A stretch of 37,901 nt of DNA, taken from contig JAJDDA010000201.1 in NCBI GenBank assembly GCA_029260535.1, positions 1-37,901 on the forward strand. Reading direction: 5' to 3'. Under the pieces are notes generated by a model. That model was given only the letters and a program-made list of their open reading frames with translations, was not told the origin of the DNA and did not search any database. The translations under genes and the position numbers were made by a program. Source of the stretch: Phycisphaerales bacterium. Lineage in GTDB: Bacteria; Planctomycetota; Phycisphaerae; Phycisphaerales; UBA1924. Positions 15,334 through 24,147 of this stretch are shown in pieces; the first letter of the stretch is position 1; each line of letters begins with the position of its first letter.

Positions 15334-15990
15334 ATGACCAAACTGTCGAGCAATCAATCCACCCATGCACAGAGCCTCCTGCTCATCGGTGGTGGAGGGC
15401 ACGCGACTGTCGTCGCCGAAGCGGCAAGGCTCAGCGGCTGGAGGCTTGTCGGGTTCCTCGATGATGATTCCGATGCGCCACTAAGCAAGACGACCCAGTG
15501 GATCGGCTCGCTCGCAACGATCGAAACCCCCGAACTCACGGATCACCACCCGACGATTATCGCGGTGGGTGATCTCCGATTCAGACGGCAGCTCGTAAAA
15601 CTCGTCAAAGGCGACTTCGCGACGGTGATCCACCCCGATGCGTCGGTTGCTCCGAGCGCGACGATCGGCGAGGGCGTCTTCATCGGCCCCGGCGCGGTCG
15701 TGCACACCAACGCAACGATCGGCGCCCATGCAACGGTCAACTCCGGTGCGGTCGTCGAGCACGACGCGGTGATCGGTGAGAACGCGCACCTCGCTCCAGG
15801 CGCCGTCCTCGGCGGCGCAGTGCGGATCGGGTCGGGCGCTCTTATTGGTATTGGCGCGCGCGTGATCCCGGGTGTGCACATCGGTGAGGACGCGATCGTC
15901 GGCGCCGGCGCCGCGGTGATCCGTGATACGCCGGATAACGCTTGTGTTGTCGGTGTGCCTGCTTCAGAGATCGGTGCGGTGACGGAGTAA
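15334..15990 (+). CDS. NeuD/PglD-like sugar O- or N-acyltransferase
   Basis: A 218-residue protein with the two-part layout of the NeuD/PglD/PerB family. The N-terminal Rossmann-like nucleotide-sugar binding part starts with LLLIGGGGHATVVAEAARLSG, and VIHPDASVAPSATIGEG opens a left-handed beta-helix of hexapeptide repeats. The catalytic-type histidine lies in VVEHDAVIG, and the tail VVGVPASEIG is typical. These enzymes acylate amino- or sialic-acid-type sugars for surface glycans, using acetyl-CoA. No glycan cluster surrounds it, so the substrate is unknown. GTG at 15331 and ATG at 15334 are both possible. Confidence 0.88.
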   Translation: MTKLSSNQSTHAQSLLLIGGGGHATVVAEAARLSGWRLVGFLDDDSDAPLSKTTQWIGSLATIETPELTDHHPTIIAVGDLRFRRQLVKLVKGDFATVIHPDASVAPSATIGEGVFIGPGAVVHTNATIGAHATVNSGAVVEHDAVIGENAHLAPGAVLGGAVRIGSGALIGIGARVIPGVHIGEDAIVGAGAAVIRDTPDNACVVGVPASEIGAVTE

Positions 15991-16011
15991 TCCGCCTAGT
16001 TCGAGAACCGA

Positions 16012-16434
16012 TCAGTTCTCGTCCTGAACGAGATCATCACGCAACTCGCGCGCCCGTTCGAGCACGCCGTCGATGTTGTTGTCGATCGGCTCGAGCGTGT
16101 ACGACCATTCGATCGTCGTCGTGATGTTCGTCGGGATCGCCTCGGCGATCAGGTCAATCCCCGGCCACTCGTAGATCGGCGCTTTGGCGTTCTCGCTCGT
16201 TGTGATCGGCTCGAACCCCGGCTTGCTGAGCCGAACGTCGTAGACACCGAAGTAGGTGAAATCGACTTCCACAGGGGTGCGCCCGACCTGCACGTCGTTG
16301 AGGTGCACGAGCGCGCCGGGTGGGTCGGAGACGATGTTGATCCGCCGGTGCAGGCAGCCGGTCATCGTAGCGGTGAGCAACGACGCCGAGAGTATGATCG
16401 CGATGGTGCGGCAAAGGTGTTGCATCGCGTTCAC
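16012..16434 (-). CDS. PEGA-domain lipoprotein
   Basis: A 140-residue exported lipoprotein. A signal peptide ends in a lipobox (LTATMTGC, Cys27), followed by INIVSDPPGALVHLNDVQVG and RTPVEVDFTYFGVYDVRLSKPGF, in the PEGA-domain pattern of small beta domains on cell-surface proteins. Its start, GTG at 16434, overlaps the lptB stop as GTGA, so the two are translationally coupled; ATG at 16425 is an alternative. The coupling suggests an envelope role with the LPS-export ATPase, but no direct partner is known. A 7-bp inverted repeat spans its stop codon without a T-run. Confidence 0.8.
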   Translation of the reverse strand: MNAMQHLCRTIAIILSASLLTATMTGCLHRRINIVSDPPGALVHLNDVQVGRTPVEVDFTYFGVYDVRLSKPGFEPITTSENAKAPIYEWPGIDLIAEAIPTNITTTIEWSYTLEPIDNNIDGVLERARELRDDLVQDEN

Positions 16435-17243
16435 CGTACCTCCGCCGGCGCGTCTTCGGAAGCCGGGTCGGTGGGGGGCTGGCGCCTCGCCTTGCGCAGC
16501 GGCAGATCGTCGAACTCGTCACCCTTGAAGAGCGATCCGAGGTACGACTCGCGGACGACCTTGTCGTTGATGAGCTCGCGCGGTGTCCCCTCGCGGAGGA
16601 CCTGTCCCTCGGCGATCACGTACGACCGGTCGCACACGCGGAGCGTCTGCTGGACGTTGTGATCGGTGATCAGCACGGCGATGCCCATCTCCGAGAGCCT
16701 CCTGATCTCGCGCTGGAGGTCCTCGACCGCGATCGGGTCGACCCCCGAGAAGGGCTCATCGAGCAGCAGCAGCGAGGGATCGGTCGCAAGCGATCGCGCG
16801 ATCTCGAGCTTCCGGCGTTCACCACCGGAGCAGGTCCGCGCGAGATCCTTCGCCTTGTGCGTCAGCGAGAACTGATCGAGCAATTCCGCGGCCCGCTTCT
16901 TCCGGTCTGCCCGGTTCATCGATTGGGTTTCGAGGATCGCCAGGACGTTCTTCTCGACGGTCAGGCGCCCGAAGACGCTCGGCTCCTGGCTGAGGTAACC
17001 CATCCCGAGCCTCGCGCGCTGGTACATGGGGAGCGCCGAGATGTCCCGACCATCGAACGTCACGCGCCCGCCGTCGGGCTCGATCATCCCGATGGTCATG
17101 CGAAAACTGGTCGTCTTGCCGGCGCCGTTGCGGCCGAGAAGCCCGACGATCTCGCTCTCATCAACGGTGAACGAGACACCATCGACGACGGCTCGCCCGG
17201 AATAGATCTTTTTCAGGTTGTGCGCTTCAAGCAGCGGTCCCAT
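16431..17243 (-). CDS. lptB: ABC transporter ATP-binding protein, LptB-like (LPS export)
   Basis: The ATPase of the LptB2FGC-type complex that extracts lipopolysaccharide from the inner membrane. It has 270 residues. Walker A is GRNGAGKTT (37-45), the Q-loop glutamine is Q86, the signature is CSGGERRKLEIAR (138-150, Cys for the usual Leu), Walker B is LLLLDEPFSGVDP (158-170) and the H-loop is H195 in LITDHNVQQTL. The tail after residue 235 is longer than usual. LptB and LivF-type ATPases are similar, but GGERRKLEIARSLA and DHNVxxTL favour LptB. ATG at 17243 has TACACT 6 nt upstream; the longer frame to 17330 would run into the upstream gene. No lptA, C, F or G is adjacent. Confidence 0.9.
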   Translation of the reverse strand: MGPLLEAHNLKKIYSGRAVVDGVSFTVDESEIVGLLGRNGAGKTTSFRMTIGMIEPDGGRVTFDGRDISALPMYQRARLGMGYLSQEPSVFGRLTVEKNVLAILETQSMNRADRKKRAAELLDQFSLTHKAKDLARTCSGGERRKLEIARSLATDPSLLLLDEPFSGVDPIAVEDLQREIRRLSEMGIAVLITDHNVQQTLRVCDRSYVIAEGQVLREGTPRELINDKVVRESYLGSLFKGDEFDDLPLRKARRQPPTDPASEDAPAEVR

Positions 17244-17249
17244 CGGGTC

Positions 17250-17255
17250 AGTGTA
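17250..17255 (-). promoter_or_regulatory. Candidate -10 (TACACT) for lptB
   Basis: TACACT, 6 nt (GACCCG), then ATG at 17243. CTGACG lies 17 nt upstream as a possible -35. Confidence 0.5.
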
Positions 17256-17286
17256 CGGCGCTTGGCATCCGCCGTCAGCGGATCGC

Positions 17287-17808
17287 TCAAACGAGGAACC
17301 GCATGCACATGGGATAGCGGTAGTACTCACCCTTGTTCGCGGCGATCGAGCCCCGGATGCAACCGACGAGCCGGATCACGATCAGGAAGAGGGTGCCCAG
17401 GATCATCAGCGGAACCGCGATAATCGCACCAAGGCCGAAGGTGATCAGCGTGAACAGACCAAGGATGAGGCCGCCTCCGAAGAGGTAGATCAGCAGCGAG
17501 ATCTGGAAGTTGACTGTTTCGCGCCCGTGATCGTCGTAGAAGGGGGACTCGTCCGCCTTGATCCGCCACATGATGATCGAGCCGATCAGACCGAGGAAAC
17601 CCATCCCGTCGATCATGCTTGTCAGGCCGACGAGGTGCTGGAATGTCGTGTAGGTGCGCTCGGCCTCGGTCGCCTGCTCATCCCGGAGTGTCTGCCCCGG
17701 GCCATCGGCGCGGTCTGCGCCACCGCCGATGCCGATCGTGGCGACATAAACTTTGGGGCTCCAGGGTTGCTTTTCGTTTTCGTCCATCGGGATTGTTGCG
17801 GCGCCCAT
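17287..17808 (-). CDS. DUF4870 family membrane protein
   Basis: A 173-residue protein. The N-terminal 50 residues are soluble and poorly conserved in style. Three hydrophobic helices follow (about 62-78, 102-125 and 130-148). The segment MWRIKADESPFYDDHGRETVNFQISLLIY is the typical DUF4870/Tic20-like core, where a short acidic loop and HG(R/K)EAxNFQ separate helices 1 and 2. Function unknown. ATG at 17808 follows GAGGAG with about 10 nt spacing; the frame extends to a TTG at 17826, but that would include the Shine-Dalgarno. It lies 43 nt upstream of lptB on the same strand. Confidence 0.82.
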   Translation of the reverse strand: MGAATIPMDENEKQPWSPKVYVATIGIGGGADRADGPGQTLRDEQATEAERTYTTFQHLVGLTSMIDGMGFLGLIGSIIMWRIKADESPFYDDHGRETVNFQISLLIYLFGGGLILGLFTLITFGLGAIIAVPLMILGTLFLIVIRLVGCIRGSIAANKGEYYRYPMCMRFLV

Positions 17809-17907
17809 TGCGAGTCCACTCCTCAAGAGTATCGGTACGGGGGCTTCAAATCTGCTAAGCCCCGTCGATCCCTTCTTGGGAATCTGATCGAGGCCCTTTC
17901 GGAGTCC

Positions 17908-17913
17908 TAGAAT
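17908..17913 (+). promoter_or_regulatory. Candidate -10 (TAGAAT) for pdxA
   Basis: TAGAAT, 8 nt, then ATG at 17922. No Shine-Dalgarno. Confidence 0.45.
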
Positions 17914-17921
17914 CGCTCCGT

Positions 17922-19019
17922 ATGCCCACGACTCCTCAAGACAACCCGATGCAGCCGACGCCCCGGATCGCCGTCACCATGGGCGATCCGTACGGGATCG
18001 GCCCTGAGGTGGTGGTCAAGGCGCTCGCGGACCCGGAACTGCGGCAGTCGGCGCGGTTCGTTGTTTTGGGGATGAGCGAGCCGATGCACTACGCAGCGGA
18101 TCTCGCCGAGATCGAGCCCTACTGGTGGCGGGCGCCGATCGATTCACCCGTCGCCTCGACCGCGATGGCGGCGCGGGGTGTGGCGCTCTTTGATTTCGAT
18201 GACGTCCGCCTGATCGGCGCCCCAGGAGGCCGGGAGCCGGGCCCGACCAAGGAAGGCGGCGCCGCCTCGTTCCGGTTTGTCGAGCAGGCGATCGAGATGG
18301 CCAAGCTCCCCAACGAAGATCCGCTCCGCGTCGACGGCGTGGTGACGGCGCCGATCAGCAAGGAAGCCTGGGCGATGGCGGGCAAGAAGAACTACCCGGG
18401 GCACACCGAACTGTTCGCAAGGCGCCTCAGCGCCAAGCGCAGCGCGATGATGTTCCAGACCCCGAGGCTCCGCGTCGTGCTCGCAACGGCGCACATCCCG
18501 CTGATGGATATCCGCAATGCTCTGACGATCGGCAAGGTCTTCGACGCGATCGATCTCGCCAACGAGGCGTGCCTCTCGCTCGGGATCGAGCGACCACGGA
18601 TCGGTGTGTGCGGGCTCAACCCCCACGCCGGCGAGGGTGGATTGCTCGGCGATGAAGAGGACCGGCTCGTCAGCCCGGCGATCGAACTCGCCGTCTCGCA
18701 CGGCATCGACGCGCAGGGCCCATTCCCCGCGGACACCATCTTTAACAAGGCCCTCGATGGCGCCTTTGATGTCGTTGTCGCGATGTACCACGATCAGGGC
18801 CTGATCCCGGTCAAGCTGCTCGACTGGAAAGACGCGGTCAACGTGACGATCGGCCTGCCCTCGGTCCGCACGAGCCCCGATCACGGGACCGCGTTCGATA
18901 TCGCAGGAAAAAACAAGGCCGACGCATCGAGCATGGCCGCCGCGCTCCGTCTGGCGCTACGGCAAACAGTCGCACAAATGGCGCGTCGCGAGACTGAACT
19001 GAACGCGGCCTCAGTCTGA
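17922..19019 (+). CDS. pdxA: 4-hydroxythreonine-4-phosphate dehydrogenase
   Basis: An NAD-dependent enzyme of the DXP-dependent pyridoxal phosphate pathway; it oxidises 4-phosphohydroxythreonine to a product that decarboxylates to 3-amino-1-hydroxyacetone phosphate. It has 365 residues. The N-terminal GDPYGIGPEVVVKAL matches the family motif (Tyr for the usual Ala/Ser). Metal-binding histidines are visible as H191 (ATAHIPL), H235 (GLNPHAGEGG) and H290 (MYHDQGLIP). Substrate-binding H161 lies in NYPGHTE. Monocistronic. The family also includes four-carbon acid sugar dehydrogenases (PdxA2-like), but the motif set fits PdxA well. Confidence 0.93.
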   Translation: MPTTPQDNPMQPTPRIAVTMGDPYGIGPEVVVKALADPELRQSARFVVLGMSEPMHYAADLAEIEPYWWRAPIDSPVASTAMAARGVALFDFDDVRLIGAPGGREPGPTKEGGAASFRFVEQAIEMAKLPNEDPLRVDGVVTAPISKEAWAMAGKKNYPGHTELFARRLSAKRSAMMFQTPRLRVVLATAHIPLMDIRNALTIGKVFDAIDLANEACLSLGIERPRIGVCGLNPHAGEGGLLGDEEDRLVSPAIELAVSHGIDAQGPFPADTIFNKALDGAFDVVVAMYHDQGLIPVKLLDWKDAVNVTIGLPSVRTSPDHGTAFDIAGKNKADASSMAAALRLALRQTVAQMARRETELNAASV

Positions 19020-19069
19020 GCCGTCTCGTTTCGCTCGGCCGATAGCCGCGTCAACAGATTTTATAGAAT

Positions 19070-19537
19070 TCAGTTCGTGATCCGCGTGAACGTGACGTCG
19101 TCCATGGCGATCTGCATCCCGTGCCAGACTGCGGGGTTCTCGATCTGCTTGTTGTACGAGATCCAGTGGAACGAGAGCAGGCACATCACCGCGGCGCAAC
19201 CCCAGGCGGCGGGCTCGGCGATGGGGCGCCGGCGCAGGAGATACAGGATCCCGGCGCCAAGCGCGATCGAGAGCAATTTGAATATCACCAGCTGTTGGGC
19301 GCCCCCGATCGCAACCATCGCCCTGGCGACCGGGTTCAACTCGTACATCCCCGTTGACCGCATGTAGGTCAGCGTCAGGATGAGGTCCGCGATGCCCATA
19401 ATGGCGATAGCGAGCGTGAGCAGGGCGGTGCGTCGCTCACGCGATCCGTGGGCCCCGAACGCGTACCTCAACCTGAACTCCCGGCAGACCGCGCCGGCTA
19501 TGGAAATCGGGTTGTGGGCGGTGCGGGTGGTTGACAT
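19070..19537 (-). CDS. Small integral membrane protein (DUF5658-like)
   Basis: A 155-residue protein with three or four hydrophobic segments (about 38-58, 75-100 and 108-127). The pattern IADLILTLTYMRSTGMYELN followed by PVA is the DxxLTxxxxxxGxxEANP signature seen in DUF5658-type proteins, whose function is unknown. The final 30 residues are soluble. A GGAGG directly abuts the ATG, too close to serve as a normal Shine-Dalgarno. The gene is divergent from the large propeller protein and convergent with pdxA. Confidence 0.7.
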   Translation of the reverse strand: MSTTRTAHNPISIAGAVCREFRLRYAFGAHGSRERRTALLTLAIAIMGIADLILTLTYMRSTGMYELNPVARAMVAIGGAQQLVIFKLLSIALGAGILYLLRRRPIAEPAAWGCAAVMCLLSFHWISYNKQIENPAVWHGMQIAMDDVTFTRITN

Positions 19538-19595
19538 CCTCCGGACAATCGGCGTGTCCCGGGGCGAGGATCAGACGCGAGGAGAACCGCCTCCG

Positions 19596-19601
19596 TACAC
19601 T
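19596..19601 (+). promoter_or_regulatory. Candidate -10 (TACACT) for the propeller protein gene
   Basis: TACACT lies 12 nt before GTG at 19614, a somewhat longer spacing than in the other genes. Confidence 0.3.
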
Positions 19602-19613
19602 GTGTAGAGCGTA

Positions 19614-22600
19614 GTGGTTGCGCCAGTCATGCCATCGAATCGGGAGCCGATCATCGTCCCAATCAACACGATCACGAAGAGCAGATCGGACCATGCAACG
19701 CTTCGCGGCGTCTGCCTGATCGCGGCTGTGGTTCTCGGCGGCATCACAGCGCCGATCACGATGGCGCAGGTGAACCAGACGCCGGTCTATATGGACGACT
19801 CCCCCGCAGCGACCGAGGGGATCGCCAGAGCGAGGGATCAGGCCGCCAGGGGCAACGACGACGAGGCCGCCGAGGTCCTCCGCTCGTTATTAAGGACCGA
19901 CGGCGATCGTGTGATCGCGATCGAGGATGACCCCGGGCTGTACTACCCGGTCCGGAGCGTCATCCACCGGATCCTGCTCCGCAACGAATCGCTCTTCGAG
20001 CGCTACCTTGCGCTCGAGACGATCGAAGCGCAGCAACTCCTCGACGCGGGGCATGTCGAAGAGGCCGAGCATGTCGCGTTGCTGACCCCAGCCGGGTTTG
20101 AAGCGGCGCTGCTCCTGGCGCAGCGGAACCTCGAATCGGCGCGGTTCAACAGCGCCTGGCGGTTGCTTGCTTCGCTCGAAACACACCCGCTTCGGCAGAG
20201 CCCTGATCATGCCCAGGCCGCGGCGCTATTAGCAACGCAGGTCGCGATGTACCTGCCGCAGAACCCAAGGGTCACCGCGATGGTGTCGCGCTGGCGGCAC
20301 GAGGCGGGGCTCGATTCGGACGTCGTCATCGAACGCATCGAGGGCCCCGATCTGGTAATCGGGCTGACCCCGTTCGACCAGGGGCCGAGCGTTGAACTGG
20401 AAGGGATCGTCTCACGTCCCTTGTGGTCCGAACCATTGGCAACACCCAGCGATAACGCTGAAACAACGGGGATCGGCAACACCCGGGGTCGAATGGCCAA
20501 GGAAGCATGGGAAGTATTCCCAACAGTCGGTGGAGACACGATTTACATCAACAATGGATCCGAGATCGCTGCCTGGGATCGCTTTACGCTGACGACCCGC
20601 TGGCGCACCTCGTTGCACGAGGACGCCGATGCGAAGCAGGACCAGAATGCGGCCCCGGTGACTCGTCGCAGGAACCGCCGAACCGAGAGCGGGAGTCCCA
20701 AAACGGTCACGACCATTGACCGCTGGGTGGTCGCTTCGGTGCAGGAAGCAAGCGCGAATACGAGACAGGGCCCATCGTCGGTGCTCGCGCTCGATGCCGA
20801 GTCCGGCGCGATCCGCTGGCGGATCAGCCTCGAAGAGATCGCACCGACACTCGCCGGCGCCACGATCACCGGCAGGGTCATGATCGATCAGGGCGTGGTG
20901 CTGGTCACAATCTCGAAGAACATCGCCGAACGCCGGCTCGACAGTGTGCAATTGCTGGGTCTCGAACTGGTGACCGGTCGTCCGTTGTGGAGGCGTCAAC
21001 TCGGTTCGACGGGGACACTCCCATTCCCGACCGGCGGGTTTACCGCAGAGATCTCGGCGGTCTCCGATGGGACGTTCTTTCTTGTTGATTCGCTCGGGTT
21101 CGCCGCGGCGGTCGAGACGGTCAGCGGCAGGGTTCGCTGGGTTCGGGATCTCCAGATCGATCGGAACCTGCTGGGCGCCCGCGAGGCGTGGGCATCGACC
21201 GGGCCGGTCGTCGCAGGTGATTCTGTGGTGCTCGTGACGCCCGACAATCTCCGGATCGTTGAGCTTGATGCACGATCCGGGCGCGAACTGTCGAGCAGGA
21301 ACGCGCTGGAACTGCTGGGGGAGGATCAATCCCCGCTATACCCACTTATTACAGAAGACACGCTCGCGATCGTCGGGCAATCAGTGGTGTACGGGATCGG
21401 GCTCGAAGCGCTCGGCGACAAAGCAACGATGGCCAGAACAATCCTGGATATCGGATCGGACCTCTTCCAGGGCAGAGCGGTGATCGCCGGCAGCGAGGTG
21501 ATTGTGCCTACGAGGACAGGGCTGCACAGCGCCCCGATTCATCCCGGCGCTGGCCCCGCTGAGACGACAATCCACCTGAACGAACCGGGCAACGTGCTCG
21601 CAATGGCGAGCCAGTTGGTCGTGGTCGATGAATCCGCGGTGCGGACGTACCTGCTCTGGGATGTCGCCGAGCGCGTCCTGAGCGAGCGGATGGAAGAGAC
21701 CCCGACCGACCCGACCCCCGCGGTGACCTTCGCAGAACTGGCGTACCGGGCCTCACGACCGGATCAGGTCCTGCCGGCGGTCCGCCAGGCGCTGGGCTCG
21801 ATCGAAAAAGCGCCGAGCCTCGAACGGAACCGGGCCTCGCGCACACGCCTGTTCCTCTCGTTGCTCGCGATGATCGAGCCGGAGCCGGACGACCCGCAGG
21901 TGGGTCTGCTCGAGCGGGAACAGGTCGAGATGTTGCTGGTCGAGTTGGGTCGCGCCGCATCATCACCGACCGAGCGTGTGCAGCAATTGATGGCGCGGGG
22001 CTCGTTCTACGAAGCCGAGGGGCAGATCGACACCGCGGTGGAGTCGTACCAGCGCGTGCTCGACGATCCGGTGCTCGCCTCATCGACGGTTGAGGATTCC
22101 GGGATCAACGCCTCGGCGCAGCGCGTTGCGACCGACGGCTTGCGCCGCGTGATCCGCCGGTTCGGTCAGCCGGCGTATGCCGCGTACCAGGCGGAGGCGC
22201 TGCAGCAACTCGAAGCGGTCATGCCGGGATCGGGGCCCGAGGCGTACACCGTGATCGCGCACCGCTACCCGGTCTCCAGAGCCGGCGCGCAGGCGTGGCT
22301 GCACGCGGCGACGGCTTATCTCACAAGGGGCAGACCGCACGGCGCCGTCTTCGCGCTCGAGTCTGGTCTCCGCACCGCGGAGGACGCGCTGGCGGTGGAT
22401 GACGAGGTGGTCGGCGAACTCGCAGGGCGATTGATCGGGATGCTCCGCCAGACCGGGAGAGTTGCCGCGGCCGCTTCGATGCTCGATCGCCTGACCTCCG
22501 AGCGTCCGCTGCTCGTGCTGACCGACGCGGGATCGCCACTCGATGTCGGCGTGCTCCGTGCTTCGTTGTCGCAAGAGCTTGCCTTGCTTGATCGAAGGCC

Positions 22601-23870
22601 CTCGGTCGGGTTGCTCGGCGATGCCCCGCCGATCCAGACGCTCGATGGTTGGACGATCATGACGCCAATTAAAAGGCGACCTGTTGGGATTCCCACCGAT
22701 GTGATCCCGCTCGAGCGCGAGGGTGAGATCGGTCTCTGGCAGATCGACGAGGCGTCCGGGCTCACCAAGCGATGGGCCGTTGAGGCAGACGAACTGACAT
22801 CGCTCGTCGATTACGACGACGATGCGGTCTACCTGATGCACAAGATCGGGGATGATCACACCTTCGCGGCATACGACATGGAAAGCGGCGAGCAGAACTG
22901 GGCGTCGAGCCTGTTCGGCGATCTCTTCGAGATTCCAGCAGGCGAGAGCAACCGCACCGTGCCCACCATGCTCGATGGGGCCCGCTCAGCAACCGAGCAG
23001 CGCGTCTCCATGGACGACGCCACGATGATCATCATCGATCGCGGTGGCCGGGTCGTCGCGTATGACAAGCAAAGCGGGAAGGAGCGTTGGCGCCAGGCGC
23101 AGACCATCGATTCGGTGGTTGATGTTGCGGTCAACGCCGGGGTGGTGGCGGTCCTCGGCGCCCGGAACGGGACCAAGCCCGGGGATTCGATGATCCCGAT
23201 GATGCTCCTGCTCGATGGCCGAACCGGGCAGGCCCTGCACCGGATCGACATCGAAACCGGCCAGGGGCACTGGGTCCGCCTGACCGACGCCGCGGAGGCC
23301 ATCGTCGGTGCGACCGGCGCCGTCTCGCTCTACGACGTCTTCACAGGGCGCCGGAGGTGGAGCGTCGGTGGAGACAGCGGCAGGCACACGAACGAGGCCT
23401 GGGTGTTCCCCGGGAGGATTGTGGTGCTCAATGACCACGGCGAGCTCCGCCAGATCGAGACCGAGAGCGGGTCCCCGATGGACGATCAGCTGGACACCAG
23501 GCAGCGGGTGACCTCATCAGCCCCGATTGTCGGCGGCACGGTCGGTGATCACGCGGCATTCGCAACTACAATCGGCATTGTGCTTTATGATCGACAAGGG
23601 CAGCTGGTAGGGGTGGATCATCGGCCCTCATCCTCAGCGGTTCATCCGGCAGAGTTCGGCTCCGAGCGATTCGTGACGCTGAGCATGGTCGTCGGCGCCC
23701 GGGACGGCGAGGTCTTCTATTATGACCTGCATATCTTCTCGATCGAGAGCTGTGCCCTTGAGCAGAAACGAGCGATCGGCCTGTACCCCACACCGACCGG
23801 GATCGCGTTATTGGATGGTCGGATTTTGCTCACTTCAGGCCCGGGAACCGTGGTGTTGGACACCGAATGA
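19614..23870 (+). CDS. Large exported PQQ-like beta-propeller / TPR protein
   Basis: A 1418-residue protein. A hydrophobic segment at about 30-48 followed by ITMAQ is a signal peptide with a long n-region. Residues 60-230 are helical and TPR-like. A first propeller covers about 290-640, with blade repeats of the PQQ/BamB type: VLALDAESGAIRWRISL near 389, LELVTGRPLWRRQL near 449 and VETVSGRVRWVRDL near 497. Residues 700-1010 are helical TPR-like repeats (for example AEGQIDTAVESYQRVLDDP). A second propeller covers 1060-1418 (YDMESGEQNW near 1085, AYDKQSGKERW near 1148, DGRTGQALHRI near 1198, YDVFTGRRRW near 1239). No haem or PQQ-enzyme motifs are visible, so it is probably a scaffold rather than a dehydrogenase. 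GTG at 19614 is the longest start; ATG at 19629 is an alternative. Exact function unknown. Confidence 0.8.
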   Translation: MVAPVMPSNREPIIVPINTITKSRSDHATLRGVCLIAAVVLGGITAPITMAQVNQTPVYMDDSPAATEGIARARDQAARGNDDEAAEVLRSLLRTDGDRVIAIEDDPGLYYPVRSVIHRILLRNESLFERYLALETIEAQQLLDAGHVEEAEHVALLTPAGFEAALLLAQRNLESARFNSAWRLLASLETHPLRQSPDHAQAAALLATQVAMYLPQNPRVTAMVSRWRHEAGLDSDVVIERIEGPDLVIGLTPFDQGPSVELEGIVSRPLWSEPLATPSDNAETTGIGNTRGRMAKEAWEVFPTVGGDTIYINNGSEIAAWDRFTLTTRWRTSLHEDADAKQDQNAAPVTRRRNRRTESGSPKTVTTIDRWVVASVQEASANTRQGPSSVLALDAESGAIRWRISLEEIAPTLAGATITGRVMIDQGVVLVTISKNIAERRLDSVQLLGLELVTGRPLWRRQLGSTGTLPFPTGGFTAEISAVSDGTFFLVDSLGFAAAVETVSGRVRWVRDLQIDRNLLGAREAWASTGPVVAGDSVVLVTPDNLRIVELDARSGRELSSRNALELLGEDQSPLYPLITEDTLAIVGQSVVYGIGLEALGDKATMARTILDIGSDLFQGRAVIAGSEVIVPTRTGLHSAPIHPGAGPAETTIHLNEPGNVLAMASQLVVVDESAVRTYLLWDVAERVLSERMEETPTDPTPAVTFAELAYRASRPDQVLPAVRQALGSIEKAPSLERNRASRTRLFLSLLAMIEPEPDDPQVGLLEREQVEMLLVELGRAASSPTERVQQLMARGSFYEAEGQIDTAVESYQRVLDDPVLASSTVEDSGINASAQRVATDGLRRVIRRFGQPAYAAYQAEALQQLEAVMPGSGPEAYTVIAHRYPVSRAGAQAWLHAATAYLTRGRPHGAVFALESGLRTAEDALAVDDEVVGELAGRLIGMLRQTGRVAAAASMLDRLTSERPLLVLTDAGSPLDVGVLRASLSQELALLDRRPSVGLLGDAPPIQTLDGWTIMTPIKRRPVGIPTDVIPLEREGEIGLWQIDEASGLTKRWAVEADELTSLVDYDDDAVYLMHKIGDDHTFAAYDMESGEQNWASSLFGDLFEIPAGESNRTVPTMLDGARSATEQRVSMDDATMIIIDRGGRVVAYDKQSGKERWRQAQTIDSVVDVAVNAGVVAVLGARNGTKPGDSMIPMMLLLDGRTGQALHRIDIETGQGHWVRLTDAAEAIVGATGAVSLYDVFTGRRRWSVGGDSGRHTNEAWVFPGRIVVLNDHGELRQIETESGSPMDDQLDTRQRVTSSAPIVGGTVGDHAAFATTIGIVLYDRQGQLVGVDHRPSSSAVHPAEFGSERFVTLSMVVGARDGEVFYYDLHIFSIESCALEQKRAIGLYPTPTGIALLDGRILLTSGPGTVVLDTE

Positions 23871-23961
23871 GGCCGTCTGGCGCTCTTTGCAAGGGCTCTG
23901 GTCGGTAATCTTTGCGGTGAAACCGGGCAAATCGGATAGTTTTCGGGGGTGTCCCGTGTGG

Positions 23962-24001
23962 GTGAAATGCGCTGATTCTGCTGATTACGCGGATTTTTCA
24001 C
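23962..24001. repeat. Short 9-bp tandem repeat inside an inverted repeat
   Basis: Three 9-mers (GCTGATTCT, GCTGATTAC, GCGGATTTT) at 23971-23997 are flanked by GTGAAA (23962-23967) and TTTCAC (23996-24001). It lies 92 nt after the propeller gene and resembles the dispersed intergenic repeats with AATCCGCGTAATCAGC-type sequence seen in diverse bacteria; that family link is from memory. Confidence 0.5.
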
Positions 24002-24117
24002 TTGACGGGAGGGGGTCCATCGGGCAAAACTAGGGTGTTGAATACGCAGGTCTGATCGGCAGGCCTGCGGAGAGTGGGACAACTTTGATTGAAAGGGAGA
24101 GCAACACGTCCGCGCCC

Positions 24118-24147
24118 TGCGTTGTCATGGGGGAACATGACAACGCA
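24118..24147 (+). promoter_or_regulatory. 12-bp perfect hairpin in the leader of the PEP-CTERM gene
   Basis: TGCGTTGTCATG and CATGACAACGCA form a perfect stem with the loop GGGGAA. No T-run follows. It lies about 240 nt upstream of the PEP-CTERM start. A weaker stem (CTGTGTG with CGCACAG, about 24174-24203) follows. The 516-nt gap 23871-24386 otherwise holds no convincing gene; a TTGACG at 24002 is a possible -35 without a good -10. Confidence 0.5.

Noticed and set aside
15991-16022. Inverted repeat CGAGAAC/GTTCTCG between the NeuD-like and PEGA genes as a bidirectional terminator
   Set aside because: Only 7 bp, overlaps a stop codon and has no T-run on either strand.
24002-24036. TTGACG as a -35 for the PEP-CTERM gene
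   Set aside because: No acceptable -10 is found at 16-18 nt; TAGGGT is 23 nt away.
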